A stretch of DNA of 64,000 bases from an uncultured Prevotellaceae bacterium. GTDB taxonomy: Bacteria > Bacteroidota > Bacteroidia > Bacteroidales > Bacteroidaceae. Below are positions 51,839 through 61,564 of the stretch, piece after piece. The notes below the pieces were generated by a model, which was not told the origin of the DNA, did no database searches, and saw nothing but the letters and a program-made list of their open reading frames with translations. Numbering within the stretch: the first letter of the stretch is position 1; every line of letters starts with the position of its first letter. A program made the position numbers and the translations under genes. The stretch is taken from contig CADADN010000016.1 of the NCBI GenBank assembly GCA_902786665.1, positions 1 through 64,000 of the forward strand, read 5' to 3'.

Positions 51839-52837
51839 ATGAAAACAAAATTGTTTACGTTATTCTTGTTGATGATGGGAATGACATTCTTCGTTTCTTG
51901 TAGTAAAGACGATGATGATGATGACAATGGTGGTTCACAAGTTCAAAATCAATTTGAAAAGAACTACTTTTCCGTGGATGACGGCACGTTCGTCAATGAA
52001 GATTATCCTGAGTCGAACCTTAACGATGTTATCTCTGATGTTAGCACCAACAACCAAGCGTTGTCTGGTGGTATGAATTACATCACCATCATTACCGAAA
52101 GGGCTTACAAAAAGTTCTTTATTGCCGTACAAGGCCAGCCGGGGTATTGGGTGTATTATCCTAAGAATGTTTATTCCGATGGTGGCGTTTATACCTATAT
52201 CATTGTCTTGAGGTATAGTGTTGACTATAGGTCGAATTGTATTCTCATAGTCGGTGGGGAATATGAAGATGGTGGCATTCCAAGGTATGATAAAATTCCT
52301 GTCAACTATGTCACCAGCAAGTCGGGAGACCTTAATATCAACTTGACCTTCAGCAACGAGAAGGATGTGGACCTGCATCTTTGGACACCAAGTGGAAGAC
52401 ACATTTGGTATTACAATAGAGGCTCTTCCTATTATGGCCTTGATCATGACTCGAATGCAGGCTGTGATATTGATGGGTTGAATAATGAAAATATTTATAT
52501 TCCTTCGGATTACATAGAAGATGGTACCTATACCGTGGGCGTTGCACTCTATGCGAATTGTGACCGAAGCATCTCCACCAGATGGTCGATTGTGGCGCGT
52601 TATAAAGGTGACATCATCAGACCCTCATCAGGAAAGAACCCCGTTTCGGGCGTGTATCCTGTGGGAGCATACAGCGAAGGTGATGAAGCCATGGGCGTGA
52701 TGACCTTTGAAATCAAGAATTCGGGGAATTCCGCCAACAGGGTGAAAGCTTATATGCTTCCTGAGTATGTGCCCACTGATATGGATGAAATGAAGCACGA
52801 AGAGTCTGAATGGATGAAACTTGACAAAAGACATTGA
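51839..52837 (+). CDS. surface lipoprotein with DUF2135-like domain
   Basis: The 332-residue protein has a lipobox 'MTFFVSC-SKDDDDDD', an acidic export signal for the cell surface. The mature part contains 'DVDLHLWTPSGRHIWYYNRGSSYYGLDHDSNAGCDIDGLNNENIYIP', which matches the calcium-site-like core of DUF2135/YfaP domains. It is the first plus-strand gene right of the inverted-repeat segment. Ligand unknown. Confidence 0.83.
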   Translation: MKTKLFTLFLLMMGMTFFVSCSKDDDDDDNGGSQVQNQFEKNYFSVDDGTFVNEDYPESNLNDVISDVSTNNQALSGGMNYITIITERAYKKFFIAVQGQPGYWVYYPKNVYSDGGVYTYIIVLRYSVDYRSNCILIVGGEYEDGGIPRYDKIPVNYVTSKSGDLNINLTFSNEKDVDLHLWTPSGRHIWYYNRGSSYYGLDHDSNAGCDIDGLNNENIYIPSDYIEDGTYTVGVALYANCDRSISTRWSIVARYKGDIIRPSSGKNPVSGVYPVGAYSEGDEAMGVMTFEIKNSGNSANRVKAYMLPEYVPTDMDEMKHEESEWMKLDKRH

Positions 52838-52850
52838 TGATTAATCAAAG

Positions 52851-52886
52851 AGGCCTTCGTGTGACACTGTGGCCAAACGAAGGCCT
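52851..52886 (+). terminator. inverted repeat between lipoprotein and LRR genes
   Basis: AGGCCTTCGT and ACGAAGGCCT form a 10-bp stem with a 16-nt loop 13 bp after the lipoprotein stop. A U-tract is lacking, so termination may be weak or partial. Confidence 0.45.
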
Positions 52887-52909
52887 TGGCTTAACCAAAA
52901 AGTATACAA

Positions 52910-54757
52910 ATGATGAGAAAAACACTTTTATTATCGCTTTTGCTGCTTTTGCCTTGGATGGGAAAAGCATCAATTATAACCGTGAACAATGGTTACATTT
53001 ACTTGATATTGGATACTTCAACCAAGAAGGCAAAACTGGCAAGCAATCCCAATAAATACAGTGGAGATTTGACCATCCCTGAAACCATCACCTATGATAA
53101 TGACATTTACACTGTTGTGGCAATTGGATGGCGTTCACTGCAAAATTGCACCGGACTCACCTCTGTCAACATACCTAACAGCGTCACCACAATAGAAGAT
53201 GAGGCGTTCAGCGGTTGCAAAGGCCTCGTTTCCATGGAGATACCCAGCTGCATTACAACGCTCGGCAGTTCTGTTTTTTCTGGTTGCACAGGTTTGACAA
53301 CATTCACCATCCCCGCCAACATAACCTCTCTTGGCGACGGTTTGTTATCTAATTGTACAGGTTTGACACAAGTTACTATTTTAAGCAACGCACAAGGGGG
53401 TGCAAATACTTTTCACGGCTGCTCGAATTTGAAGGATGTCATATTCGACTGTGAAAATGCATATCCTTATTTCAAAAGTAATACAGTAATAGAAAAGGTC
53501 ACTTTTGGCGATCATGTAAAGTCAATCAGCGATAAAGCCTTTTATTATTGCTCTAATCTTAAGACCGTGAATCTGTCAAATAGCGTTGAACGAATCGGGA
53601 GCAATGCCTTTTACGATTGTGAGGGGTTGACTACAATAACGATTCCAAATGGAATAAGTTTTATCGGGAAAGATGCCTTTTCATATTGCAATTCTCTTTC
53701 AGAAGTATGCATCTCGGATTTGACGGCATGGTGCAATATCGTCTTTGAGAATCCTTGGGCATGCCCCTTGGTGTGCGGGAAGAAATTGGTGTTGAATGGA
53801 GAAGAGATCGTCAACTTAGTCATCCCTGACGGTGTGACGACCATTCATATTGGTGCATTCGCCAATGGTGTCAATTTCCAATCCATAACAATACCCGGTA
53901 GCGTCAATGCCATTTCCGACTATGCTTTCGATGGATGTGAGAAGGTGAAGTCTTTGGCTCTTCCCGAAGGTGTGACAACTATCGGCTCCTATGCTTTCGA
54001 AGATTGCAGTGCTCTTGAGACTATCACCATGCCCGCCAGTTTGACGTCGATAGGTAGTAAGGCTTTTAATAATTGCAAATCTTTGAAACGTGTCAATGTT
54101 GCAGACATAGGTGCTTGGAGTGAGATACAATTCGGAGGCGAGTATGCCAATCCATTCTATTATTCCAAATCTTTCTATTTCAACAATGAATTGGTCAATG
54201 AATTGGTGATCCCCGAGGGAGTGAAAGTAATCAAAGGCTATGCTTTTGAACGGTGTCAAGACCTTGTTTCCATTACTTTTCCAAGCAGTCTTACAGAGAT
54301 AGAAAACTATGCGTTCCTGTATGATGAAAACATAGCTGAGATCATTTGCTTTGCTGACATTCCACCTGCTATGTCCCAACACTCCTTTTATGGAGTTAGC
54401 AAATATAAGATTGACCTTTACGTACATGAATCTGCCAAGGAAAGCTACCTCAATGATTATTGGTGGAAAAGTATGAATATACATTCCATACCCGACAGCA
54501 CACCTGCAAAATGCGCCAAGCCAACAATCAGCTATGAAAATGGCAAGTTTGTCTTTGAGTGTGAGACTGAAGGTGTTGAATTCATTTCTCAAGTAACGGA
54601 TGCCAATGTCAAGGCACACGCTTCAAGTAGGATTTCCCTTGAGCCTGTATATGTTGTCAGTGTGTTTGCCCGATTGAAGGGAAGTGAAGACTCTGACGTG
54701 ACAACAGCAGAATTCAGGTGGGAAAACAACAACCCCAAAATCACCTATGTCAAATAA
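52910..54757 (+). CDS. BspA-type leucine-rich-repeat surface protein
   Basis: The 615-residue protein has a signal peptide (MMRKTLLLSLLLLLPWMGKA) and about fifteen LRR_5 repeats such as 'LTSVNIPNSVTTIEDEAFSGCKG', 'LTTFTIPANITSLGDGLLSNCTG' and 'VKSLALPEGVTTIGSYAFEDCSA'. A C-terminal module ('AKCAKPTISYENGKFVFECETEGVEFISQVTD') is shared with the next gene. There is no GKKxxxK tail. LRR_5 proteins act as adhesins. It is 12 bp upstream of a second LRR gene; the two are paralogues and probably co-transcribed. Confidence 0.92.
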   Translation: MMRKTLLLSLLLLLPWMGKASIITVNNGYIYLILDTSTKKAKLASNPNKYSGDLTIPETITYDNDIYTVVAIGWRSLQNCTGLTSVNIPNSVTTIEDEAFSGCKGLVSMEIPSCITTLGSSVFSGCTGLTTFTIPANITSLGDGLLSNCTGLTQVTILSNAQGGANTFHGCSNLKDVIFDCENAYPYFKSNTVIEKVTFGDHVKSISDKAFYYCSNLKTVNLSNSVERIGSNAFYDCEGLTTITIPNGISFIGKDAFSYCNSLSEVCISDLTAWCNIVFENPWACPLVCGKKLVLNGEEIVNLVIPDGVTTIHIGAFANGVNFQSITIPGSVNAISDYAFDGCEKVKSLALPEGVTTIGSYAFEDCSALETITMPASLTSIGSKAFNNCKSLKRVNVADIGAWSEIQFGGEYANPFYYSKSFYFNNELVNELVIPEGVKVIKGYAFERCQDLVSITFPSSLTEIENYAFLYDENIAEIICFADIPPAMSQHSFYGVSKYKIDLYVHESAKESYLNDYWWKSMNIHSIPDSTPAKCAKPTISYENGKFVFECETEGVEFISQVTDANVKAHASSRISLEPVYVVSVFARLKGSEDSDVTTAEFRWENNNPKITYVK

Positions 54758-54769
54758 ATACCGAACAAT

Positions 54770-56455
54770 ATGAAAACAAGATTTTTTATACAAGCCATTC
54801 TTTTGTTTTCACTGAATGTTTCAGTCGCTGCATACACAGGAACGCAAGAAATAGATGGCATCTATTATGAATTGGTTACAAAGTCAAAGAAAGCGACGGT
54901 GGTCAGAGGCTCCAACAAATATGAAGGTGATGTCGTCATACCTTCCACTGTAACCTTTGATGGTACGGTTTGCAATGTTGTTGGCATAGAGAAACAAGCT
55001 TTCTACAGGTGTGGGGATTTGCTCTCTGTCACCATTCCTGCCAGTGTCGTTTCCATCGGAGAATTTGCGTTCGAAGGTTGCGGAAAATTACTGAGGGTTG
55101 TTTTTGAAGGAGACGGGCTGACAACCATGGGGCAATATGTTTTCAGTGAATGCAGCAGTCTCTCTAAAATCAATATTCCCAACACGCTCACAAAAATCCC
55201 AGAGGCATCATTCCATAAATGCATTAGTCTTAACAATGTCGTTATTCCCAACAGCGTTGCCGACATCGGTGATGCGGCTTTTTTTGGCTGTACCTCTCTC
55301 TTTTCAATTTCAATTCCTGAAAGTGTGACAAACATAGGAGAGTCTGTCTTTGAAGGATGTACAAGTCTGAGAAGTTTCAGACTTCCAAGAAGCTGGACGA
55401 AAATACCTTCAGGCGCATTTGCTGAATGCACCTCATTAAGTTACTTGGTCATACCTGAAGGAATCAAGGAATTGGGGGATGGCGCCTTTCGTGATTGCAG
55501 TGGCGTTGAAGAGTTGTACATTCCCAGCAGTTTGACAGATGTTGGAGATGACGCTCTACGTGGCTTTAAAAACCTTCAACACTTGGATATACCTGATGTC
55601 AGGATATGGAGCCAGATCTATTTTGGATTGTATGAAGACAATCCTTCCTTGTGGGCAAAGGAGTTTTGTGTGAATGGAGAAGTGATTGAAAATCTTGTCA
55701 TTCCCGATGGGGTGACCAGGATAGAAGAGGATGTCTTTCCTATTTGCAGGGAACTCAAGACCATTACAATTCCCAATAGTGTGAAAACAATCGGAAGCGA
55801 AGCCTTCTATCTTTGTCCTCAACTTACAACCGTGGTCATCGGCAACGGGGTGCAGAAAATATGGGATGAGGCATTTGGAAGATGTGGGGAATTGCTGGAT
55901 GTCTATTGCTATGCTGAAAAAGTCCCGGAAAATTGGTCTGCGTTTAAGGATTCTTATATCGAAGAAGCGACATTGCATGTGCCGGCTGCATCAGTAAATG
56001 CATATAGGGATGATTATAAATGGGGGCAGTTCGGCACGATCGTGGCCATTAAGGATGGTGACCCGAAGGCAGAACTTCCCAAATGTGCCAAGCCCAAAAT
56101 TAGTTATGAAAACGGAGAATTGGTCTTTACGTCTGACACACCTGATGTGACATTCAAATCTATTATTCTTGACACGGATATGGGGGAGCGATGCACCAAT
56201 GAGTTTGATATCGACGTATCATACATCGTCAAGGTGATGGCAACGCGTGAAGGATATGAGCCAAGCGATGTCAGCATTGCTGAGATTTATTGGCTTGAGA
56301 ACGGAACACAAGATGACATTGAAGTCATTGAAGTGGATCCCGTCAGCCTCGTCAATGCCGGGAATGGCGGCATCTACAACCTCGCTGGTCAGAAAGTTTC
56401 TGACAGTTATAGGGGAGTGGTTGTCATCAATGGCAAAAAGGTACTCAAAAAGTAG
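54770..56455 (+). CDS. BspA-type leucine-rich-repeat protein with sorting tail
   Basis: The 561-residue protein has a signal peptide (MKTRFFIQAILLFSLNVSVAA) and an N-terminal module 'IDGIYYELVTKSKKATVVRGSNKYEGDVVIPSTV'. LRR_5 repeats include 'LLSVTIPASVVSIGEFAFEGCGK' and 'NNVVIPNSVADIGDAAFFGCTS'. The same 'PKCAKPKISYENGELVFTSDTPDVTF' module as the upstream protein follows. The end is 'GGIYNLAGQKVSDSYRGVVVINGKKVLKK', a Bacteroidetes C-terminal sorting motif. It is likely the second gene of an LRR operon. Confidence 0.92.
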   Translation: MKTRFFIQAILLFSLNVSVAAYTGTQEIDGIYYELVTKSKKATVVRGSNKYEGDVVIPSTVTFDGTVCNVVGIEKQAFYRCGDLLSVTIPASVVSIGEFAFEGCGKLLRVVFEGDGLTTMGQYVFSECSSLSKINIPNTLTKIPEASFHKCISLNNVVIPNSVADIGDAAFFGCTSLFSISIPESVTNIGESVFEGCTSLRSFRLPRSWTKIPSGAFAECTSLSYLVIPEGIKELGDGAFRDCSGVEELYIPSSLTDVGDDALRGFKNLQHLDIPDVRIWSQIYFGLYEDNPSLWAKEFCVNGEVIENLVIPDGVTRIEEDVFPICRELKTITIPNSVKTIGSEAFYLCPQLTTVVIGNGVQKIWDEAFGRCGELLDVYCYAEKVPENWSAFKDSYIEEATLHVPAASVNAYRDDYKWGQFGTIVAIKDGDPKAELPKCAKPKISYENGELVFTSDTPDVTFKSIILDTDMGERCTNEFDIDVSYIVKVMATREGYEPSDVSIAEIYWLENGTQDDIEVIEVDPVSLVNAGNGGIYNLAGQKVSDSYRGVVVINGKKVLKK

Positions 56456-56504
56456 GAAAACGATCACTTCTTTTTCAAGTGAACTCTTGGTTGATGATGC
56501 AAAA

Positions 56505-57734
56505 ATGACAAGTCCATTCTTCTCTGGCAACATGTCTCACGTCGTTTCACGCATGTCCAACGCTTGTTTTCACAGAACAGCATGGAGCAAATGGCTTTTT
56601 TTCATAACCTCCATGCTCCTTTTGGCATGCCATGAGCATCACACCGATGTTCCTGAACCTCCCGAGCCGTATGTCTCACGGCAGACCGTCATTCTTTTTA
56701 TGCCTTGGTCAACCAATATGAAGGATTTGTTTGATGAGAACATCGCGGACTTCGAGAAAGCCATAAGCGAAGGGATTCTCCACGATGACCGCGTGCTGGC
56801 ATGCATTGCCACCAGCGTGGACCGCGCTTGCATCATCGAGCTACGTATGGAAGACGGGAAGGGCGTGCGGGACACCCTGCAAACCATTGACTATCCCAGA
56901 TTCTCCAACAGCAGCCAGATCACCCGGATGCTCAACGACATCAAGGCCATCGCCCCCGCCCGCCGCTATTCCATGGTGGCAAGCGGGCATGGCATGGCTT
57001 GGCTTCCAGTGGATGCCACCCGCTCTTTTGCCGCTCCTCCCTTTCCCGACAAGCCTGTCACCCGATTTTTCGGTGGTCTCACCCCATTGTACCAAATAGA
57101 GGTGTCGGCATTGGCTCAAGGCATAGCAGACGCAGGCTTGCATATGGAGTACATCCTCTTCGACGACTGCTATATGGCCTCCGTGGAAGTGGCTTACCAG
57201 CTCCGCCACGTCACCGACCATGTCATAGGGTGCCCCACGGAAGTCATGGCCTACGGCTTCCCATACCACCTCTGCGCGAAAATGTTGGTGGGTGACATTG
57301 ACTATCAAGGCGTTTGTGATGTCTTCCATCAATTCTACAGCAATTATCATATGCCGTATGGGACTGTGGCGGTCATCGATTGCAGTGAACTGGAACGGTT
57401 GGCCGACCTTGCCTACGCCATTCACGCCCGTTATCTGTCAGACTTCGACTCCGACAGCGACATTCAGTCGATGGATGGATATACGCCACCCTTGTTTCTT
57501 GACATGGGCGACACCTACGACCATATCTGCAAGGACAGTGCGATGCTCGCCTCCTTCCACGAGCAATTGGAGCGCACCGTGCCAAGCAAGTCATACACCT
57601 ACACTTATTACTCCGCCATAGACGGCCGCCATGAGATACGTCATTTCTCTGGCATCACGTGTTCGGAAGCGAGTACCAACCCGCAAGCCATCGACTCATA
57701 TAAGATGACGGAGTGGTACAAGGCCACGCATTGA
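56505..57734 (+). CDS. clostripain-family (C11, clan CD) cysteine peptidase lipoprotein
   Basis: From ATG 56505 the protein has about 409 residues, with a lipoprotein signal ending 'ITSMLLLAC-HEHH'. The clan CD fold shows 'RQTVILFMPWSTNM', catalytic His in 'YSMVASGHGMAW' and catalytic Cys in 'ILFDDCYMASVEVAYQL'. It continues 'VTDHVIGCPTEVMAYGFPY', as in C11 peptidases. These cleave after Arg or Lys and may self-activate. Starts at 56532 or 56553 are also possible; the frame is open upstream into the LRR gene but that part is not signal-like. Its last 99 bp are duplicated exactly at 62395-62493. Confidence 0.9.
   Translation: MTSPFFSGNMSHVVSRMSNACFHRTAWSKWLFFITSMLLLACHEHHTDVPEPPEPYVSRQTVILFMPWSTNMKDLFDENIADFEKAISEGILHDDRVLACIATSVDRACIIELRMEDGKGVRDTLQTIDYPRFSNSSQITRMLNDIKAIAPARRYSMVASGHGMAWLPVDATRSFAAPPFPDKPVTRFFGGLTPLYQIEVSALAQGIADAGLHMEYILFDDCYMASVEVAYQLRHVTDHVIGCPTEVMAYGFPYHLCAKMLVGDIDYQGVCDVFHQFYSNYHMPYGTVAVIDCSELERLADLAYAIHARYLSDFDSDSDIQSMDGYTPPLFLDMGDTYDHICKDSAMLASFHEQLERTVPSKSYTYTYYSAIDGRHEIRHFSGITCSEASTNPQAIDSYKMTEWYKATH
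57631..57729 (+). repeat. 99-bp direct repeat, copy 1 (3' end of the C11 gene)
   Basis: The sequence starting ATGAGATACGTCATTTCTCT and ending ACAAGGCCACGC is identical to 62395-62493. In this copy it is followed by ATTGA, which gives the C11 gene its stop codon. The repeats bound a segment of about 4.7 kb. Confidence 0.95.
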
Positions 57735-57762
57735 GATTTCTATTAACCAAAACAATACTAAA

Positions 57763-58224
57763 ATGAAAAAGTTATTCTCTTTAATCATTCTTTTCGTTTT
57801 CGCCCTCTCTGTGATGGCGGACGACATGCTCCTTCAGATTTGGCAGTCTGACGGTAAGGTGGTCAACATCGACCTGAACGAGCAGCCTGTCACAACCTAC
57901 TCGGATGGTAATCTCATCATTACCACGACAAGGACCACCATCACCTATCCGCTGGAGAAGGTGGTGAAGTACACCTATGTCTCTGCCGAAGGCATAGAGT
58001 CACTTGACGCAATGAACACGAAGTTCTCACAAGACGGTGAGACGCTCATCTTCTCAGGACTGGCACAAGGCACGGAGATTGCCGTGTATGCCTCTTCCGG
58101 ACAGAAGATGCGAAAAACAAAAGCTGGCTCTCAGACCAAAACCACCGTTTCCGTCTCCGACCTCCCTCCGGGAGTGTATTTGGTAAAAGTCAATTCCGTC
58201 ACCTATAAAATCACGAAGCGATGA
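57763..58224 (+). CDS. small secreted protein with C-terminal sorting domain
   Basis: The 153-residue protein has a signal peptide (MKKLFSLIILFVFALSVMA) and an N-terminal module 'LLQIWQSDGKVVNIDLNEQPVTTYSDGNLIIT...YPLEKVVKYTYV'. The T9SS-type tail is 'EIAVYASSGQKMRKTK...TTVSVSDLPPGVYLVKVNSVTYKITKR'. It shares the two-part build of the protein at 43692. It overlaps the start of the next gene by 4 bp (ATGA), indicating translational coupling to the clan CD peptidase. Confidence 0.82.
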   Translation: MKKLFSLIILFVFALSVMADDMLLQIWQSDGKVVNIDLNEQPVTTYSDGNLIITTTRTTITYPLEKVVKYTYVSAEGIESLDAMNTKFSQDGETLIFSGLAQGTEIAVYASSGQKMRKTKAGSQTKTTVSVSDLPPGVYLVKVNSVTYKITKR

Positions 58225-61200
58225 AAAACACGATTTTAAAAAGCTTTCTTGCTCTGGTCATGGTATTGATGGCATTGCCGATGATGGGGCAGGATTGGAT
58301 GGAAATCCATTTTAAAGATGGAAAATATCGTAAGTTTTATTTGAAATATTTGATAGATTTTTCTCCTTCGAAATTTGACTCAAATGGTGTTCAACACAGT
58401 AACTATGACTATCAGCGTGTTGTGACGAAAGATGATGTTTTTATTTACAAATTGGCAGATGTTGATAGTATTTCATTCACAAAATATGAAGAAGAAATTG
58501 CAAAAAAGAATTATGTAGATGCTATGACGGTTGTTTTTAATGTTTTAAGTAATAATCCAACATTAGCAGATGTTATTAAACACATTGATGAAATAAAAAA
58601 ATCAGAAGGAGTAGATAACGCTTGGAGTGATGGGCATCAGTTATTTGTGAAGGTAAAGGGTTTTGATGTCGTACCTTTCCATTTTTCTCATGATTCTATT
58701 TTAAATGAGGATTTGAATTTGAGAATAAAGAAGGAAAAAAATAGTAAAAAATCACCGCATTCCTCTTTTGAATATATTTCTTCCACGGGAAAACCATTAA
58801 GAGCAGTAATAGCAAATCAGACACATTTCGACTACGAATTTTCAGATAATGTTGAAAATTATTATAATCTTTTACAATCATATTTTGATGATTGTAATAT
58901 AATGGTTGACTACATTAAAAGGCCAACGGTAGACTTCTTCTTTGAGAATTCTTCGGATCCAAATAATACAGGTAGTTTAAATCTATATGATTACGACATA
59001 ATAATATTGGATACTCATGGGGGGTATGATAATAATACTGGTGTTCATGACTTTTTAACCGCCGAAATACTTGGGGCTGTAAATATGGAACAATATACAA
59101 GTCCATCTGAAAGTGACCTAACAGGTAGTTTTAATATGTTAGATCTTTTACGTCAAAAATATGATGGTGTAACAGAGGATGATATTTTGTTATCTTATAG
59201 CGAAGAAAGGGATGTAAATAGTAATACCAGATGGATTCTTCATCCATCATTGACGGAAAATTTCTTTAAATACAGAGCTAAAGGTCTTTTCTTAAATCCA
59301 AACTCTATTTTTTTTAATTGTGCTTGTCAATCTTTAAAGGGTAATGAGATGCATTCAACTTATGGATCTGATAATCAAGTGCAATCTAACTATAGCTTAG
59401 CAAATACTTTTTTAAATAAAGGTTTAGGAGTTTATTTGGGATACAATGAGTCTAATTATATAAGTCCTTATGCAAGTACTTGTTCTTTTATCTATATGAT
59501 GGAGGGTTACTCGTTGGACAAAGCATGTTATGCTTTGAATGAAATAGCAAGAGTACAGCCATTTGTTGCCGAAAAAGAAGATAATGAAGATGGATATGGC
59601 GGATATTCTTATATAGATTATTCCTATTTAATGAGAGTTCCTGATCTTTCAAATAATCAATTTGGAAAAGGTTTTATAGTTCCTGTTCAAACAGAGGAAT
59701 TAAGCAATGAAAAGGCAAATCAAGAATATAATCAAAGTAATACTGTAATTGTAAATGGTAAGGCAACACTTTTAAGTTTAGATGAAGATGTTATTAAAGC
59801 AGGTTTTGCAGTGACATATTATGACCCTATAGGATATACTCAATATGTAGAAGCTGAAATTGATCCTATATGTTATGAGAATAATGTATACAAGTTTTCT
59901 GCTACATTAGAGAACCTTGAACGTAATCGTACGTATTCATATTGCGCCTATACCTATGATGGAATGAACTACAACTACGGAAACACTTGCTCGTTTAAAA
60001 TTGACAAGATTAATAACTTGGAACTGTCTACTAGTTCAATAAGCTTAAATGTCGGTCAAAGTACTGTTGTTGACATCACTTCCGGCTCTGGTAGCTACGT
60101 GATAGAGAGCAGTGATGAACATGTTGCCACAGCCTTTATTGATGGTAATACAATCTCGATAAATGCATTGAATCCAGGCGAGGATACAATCATCGTGTCA
60201 GACAAGATAACCGGCCAGACGGCGATGATTGCGGTGACGGTGACAGGGCAGGCTGACACCCGTGAACTGATGGTTACCAAGACGGTAAACAAGACCGTCT
60301 ATTCCATCTATAAGAAGACACTTGACGAAAACGATTACCGCACGAACCCTGACGGATGGAAGTGCTATCGCTCTGAGCTGGTGCTGGATATCATTAAGGA
60401 AGGAAAAACCGAATCGTATGTCGTGGATGACAACATCTATTTGGACAAACAGAACAACCATCATGGCGGCCAACAGCCGTGTATGGTGCTTGATTTCAAA
60501 AAGGGAATGATAGGTATCTTCTGTAACTCTAAGGAAACAGGTTACAACTATGATATGGACGGCTATTATTATTCCACTTCAATGAACAATGTCAGTTTCT
60601 CAAAGGAAGCTGTCTTTGAAGGTTACAACTGGGGATGGTTCCCGTATTTCCGTGACTATGGGGATGACAACGTCAATCTTTGCAACTTCAGTTATGACGG
60701 ATATTTCACCATTCTTGCCATTAGAAAGAGCGGAGAATGGGAGCTTTACTACGACAACAAGGACATCACTCCTGAAGTTGCCCAGCAAATTTGGGAAAGG
60801 ATAGGTTCTGTGCTGGTTATCGACAACAACCAAAATGATGATGTTGATAATCGCATCCCAGATATTATTCCAGAAGATTTTCGGGATGTGATTGAGGATT
60901 ACATTCCCATATACGATGGTATGAATCCTCCCAACATCGAAGGTGCTTATTTCCTGAGTCCGGAAATTCTGATCGGCTCTTCTTTGAGTGGTGACCAAAT
61001 AGGCAGGAAATACAATTCTTATTATCAGAAATATGGCAATCAAGACATGGTCAATAACACGATAGACATGGTTTATGTTTCGGAATATGAAAGCGATTGG
61101 GCAAAAGGCAGCGGAGCCTTTATCAGTGGCACGGGCAACAATTTTACCGTCTTTTTCAACTTGGAAGGAGTGAGCTCTGGGATTGAATACAAGTCTGCAG

Positions 61201-61460
61201 AAGTTGTTTCTGGAACAAAGACTGCTACTGGCATCAAGAACCTGACTCACGGATTTATTATGACGGAAAAGGGTGATGATCCCGAACACAAACTCGTGGA
61301 TGTCGGGACATTCCGTTTCTTCACCGACCAAGACGGAATGAGTGAGGCCACCTCATGGCCTTTTGGTAACCAATATGGCGCAAGGAAGCGTGTGAAACAA
61401 GACATTGATCTTCCGGATGCTCATGACAGGTGTAAAGAACCATTGACACCTCTGAAATAG
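58221..61460 (+). CDS. large clan CD cysteine peptidase-like secreted protein with BIG2-like domain
   Basis: The 1,079-residue protein has a signal peptide (MKNTILKSFLALVMVLMALPMMG) and an N-terminal 'MEIHFKDGKYRKFYLKYLIDF...YKLADVDSISFT' module. The peptidase-like domain has 'YDIIILDTHGGYD' (His266) and 'SIFFNCACQSLKG' (Cys369), the hydrophobic-block-HG and hydrophobic-block-AC motifs of clan CD (caspase/gingipain/C11). Residues about 595-675 form a BIG2-like Ig domain ('STSSISLNVGQSTVVDITSGSGSYVIESSDEHVATAFI'). The C-terminal 400 residues are of unknown fold. DNA from about 58300 to 60000 is strikingly AT-rich compared with the 3' half, suggesting a mosaic gene. Confidence 0.8.
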   Translation: MKNTILKSFLALVMVLMALPMMGQDWMEIHFKDGKYRKFYLKYLIDFSPSKFDSNGVQHSNYDYQRVVTKDDVFIYKLADVDSISFTKYEEEIAKKNYVDAMTVVFNVLSNNPTLADVIKHIDEIKKSEGVDNAWSDGHQLFVKVKGFDVVPFHFSHDSILNEDLNLRIKKEKNSKKSPHSSFEYISSTGKPLRAVIANQTHFDYEFSDNVENYYNLLQSYFDDCNIMVDYIKRPTVDFFFENSSDPNNTGSLNLYDYDIIILDTHGGYDNNTGVHDFLTAEILGAVNMEQYTSPSESDLTGSFNMLDLLRQKYDGVTEDDILLSYSEERDVNSNTRWILHPSLTENFFKYRAKGLFLNPNSIFFNCACQSLKGNEMHSTYGSDNQVQSNYSLANTFLNKGLGVYLGYNESNYISPYASTCSFIYMMEGYSLDKACYALNEIARVQPFVAEKEDNEDGYGGYSYIDYSYLMRVPDLSNNQFGKGFIVPVQTEELSNEKANQEYNQSNTVIVNGKATLLSLDEDVIKAGFAVTYYDPIGYTQYVEAEIDPICYENNVYKFSATLENLERNRTYSYCAYTYDGMNYNYGNTCSFKIDKINNLELSTSSISLNVGQSTVVDITSGSGSYVIESSDEHVATAFIDGNTISINALNPGEDTIIVSDKITGQTAMIAVTVTGQADTRELMVTKTVNKTVYSIYKKTLDENDYRTNPDGWKCYRSELVLDIIKEGKTESYVVDDNIYLDKQNNHHGGQQPCMVLDFKKGMIGIFCNSKETGYNYDMDGYYYSTSMNNVSFSKEAVFEGYNWGWFPYFRDYGDDNVNLCNFSYDGYFTILAIRKSGEWELYYDNKDITPEVAQQIWERIGSVLVIDNNQNDDVDNRIPDIIPEDFRDVIEDYIPIYDGMNPPNIEGAYFLSPEILIGSSLSGDQIGRKYNSYYQKYGNQDMVNNTIDMVYVSEYESDWAKGSGAFISGTGNNFTVFFNLEGVSSGIEYKSAEVVSGTKTATGIKNLTHGFIMTEKGDDPEHKLVDVGTFRFFTDQDGMSEATSWPFGNQYGARKRVKQDIDLPDAHDRCKEPLTPLK

Positions 61461-61467
61461 TCACATT

Positions 61468-61515
61468 GACAGGTTTTTGATCGAATTTCGTTTTCGGTCA
61501 AGAACCTGTCTTTTT
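61468..61515 (+). terminator. terminator after the clan CD peptidase gene
   Basis: GACAGGTT..TTGA.CGAA and TTCGGTCAAGAACCTGTC form a long interrupted stem, followed by TTTTT. It starts 8 bp past the stop codon. Confidence 0.75.
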
Positions 61516-61564
61516 GATATCGGTAAATATAAACAATTTTCTAAAAAATGCCACTAAAACAACA

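Noticed and set aside
56247-56504. N-terminal extension of the C11 peptidase into the LRR gene
   Set aside because: It overlaps the LRR coding region in another frame and would bury the lipoprotein signal.
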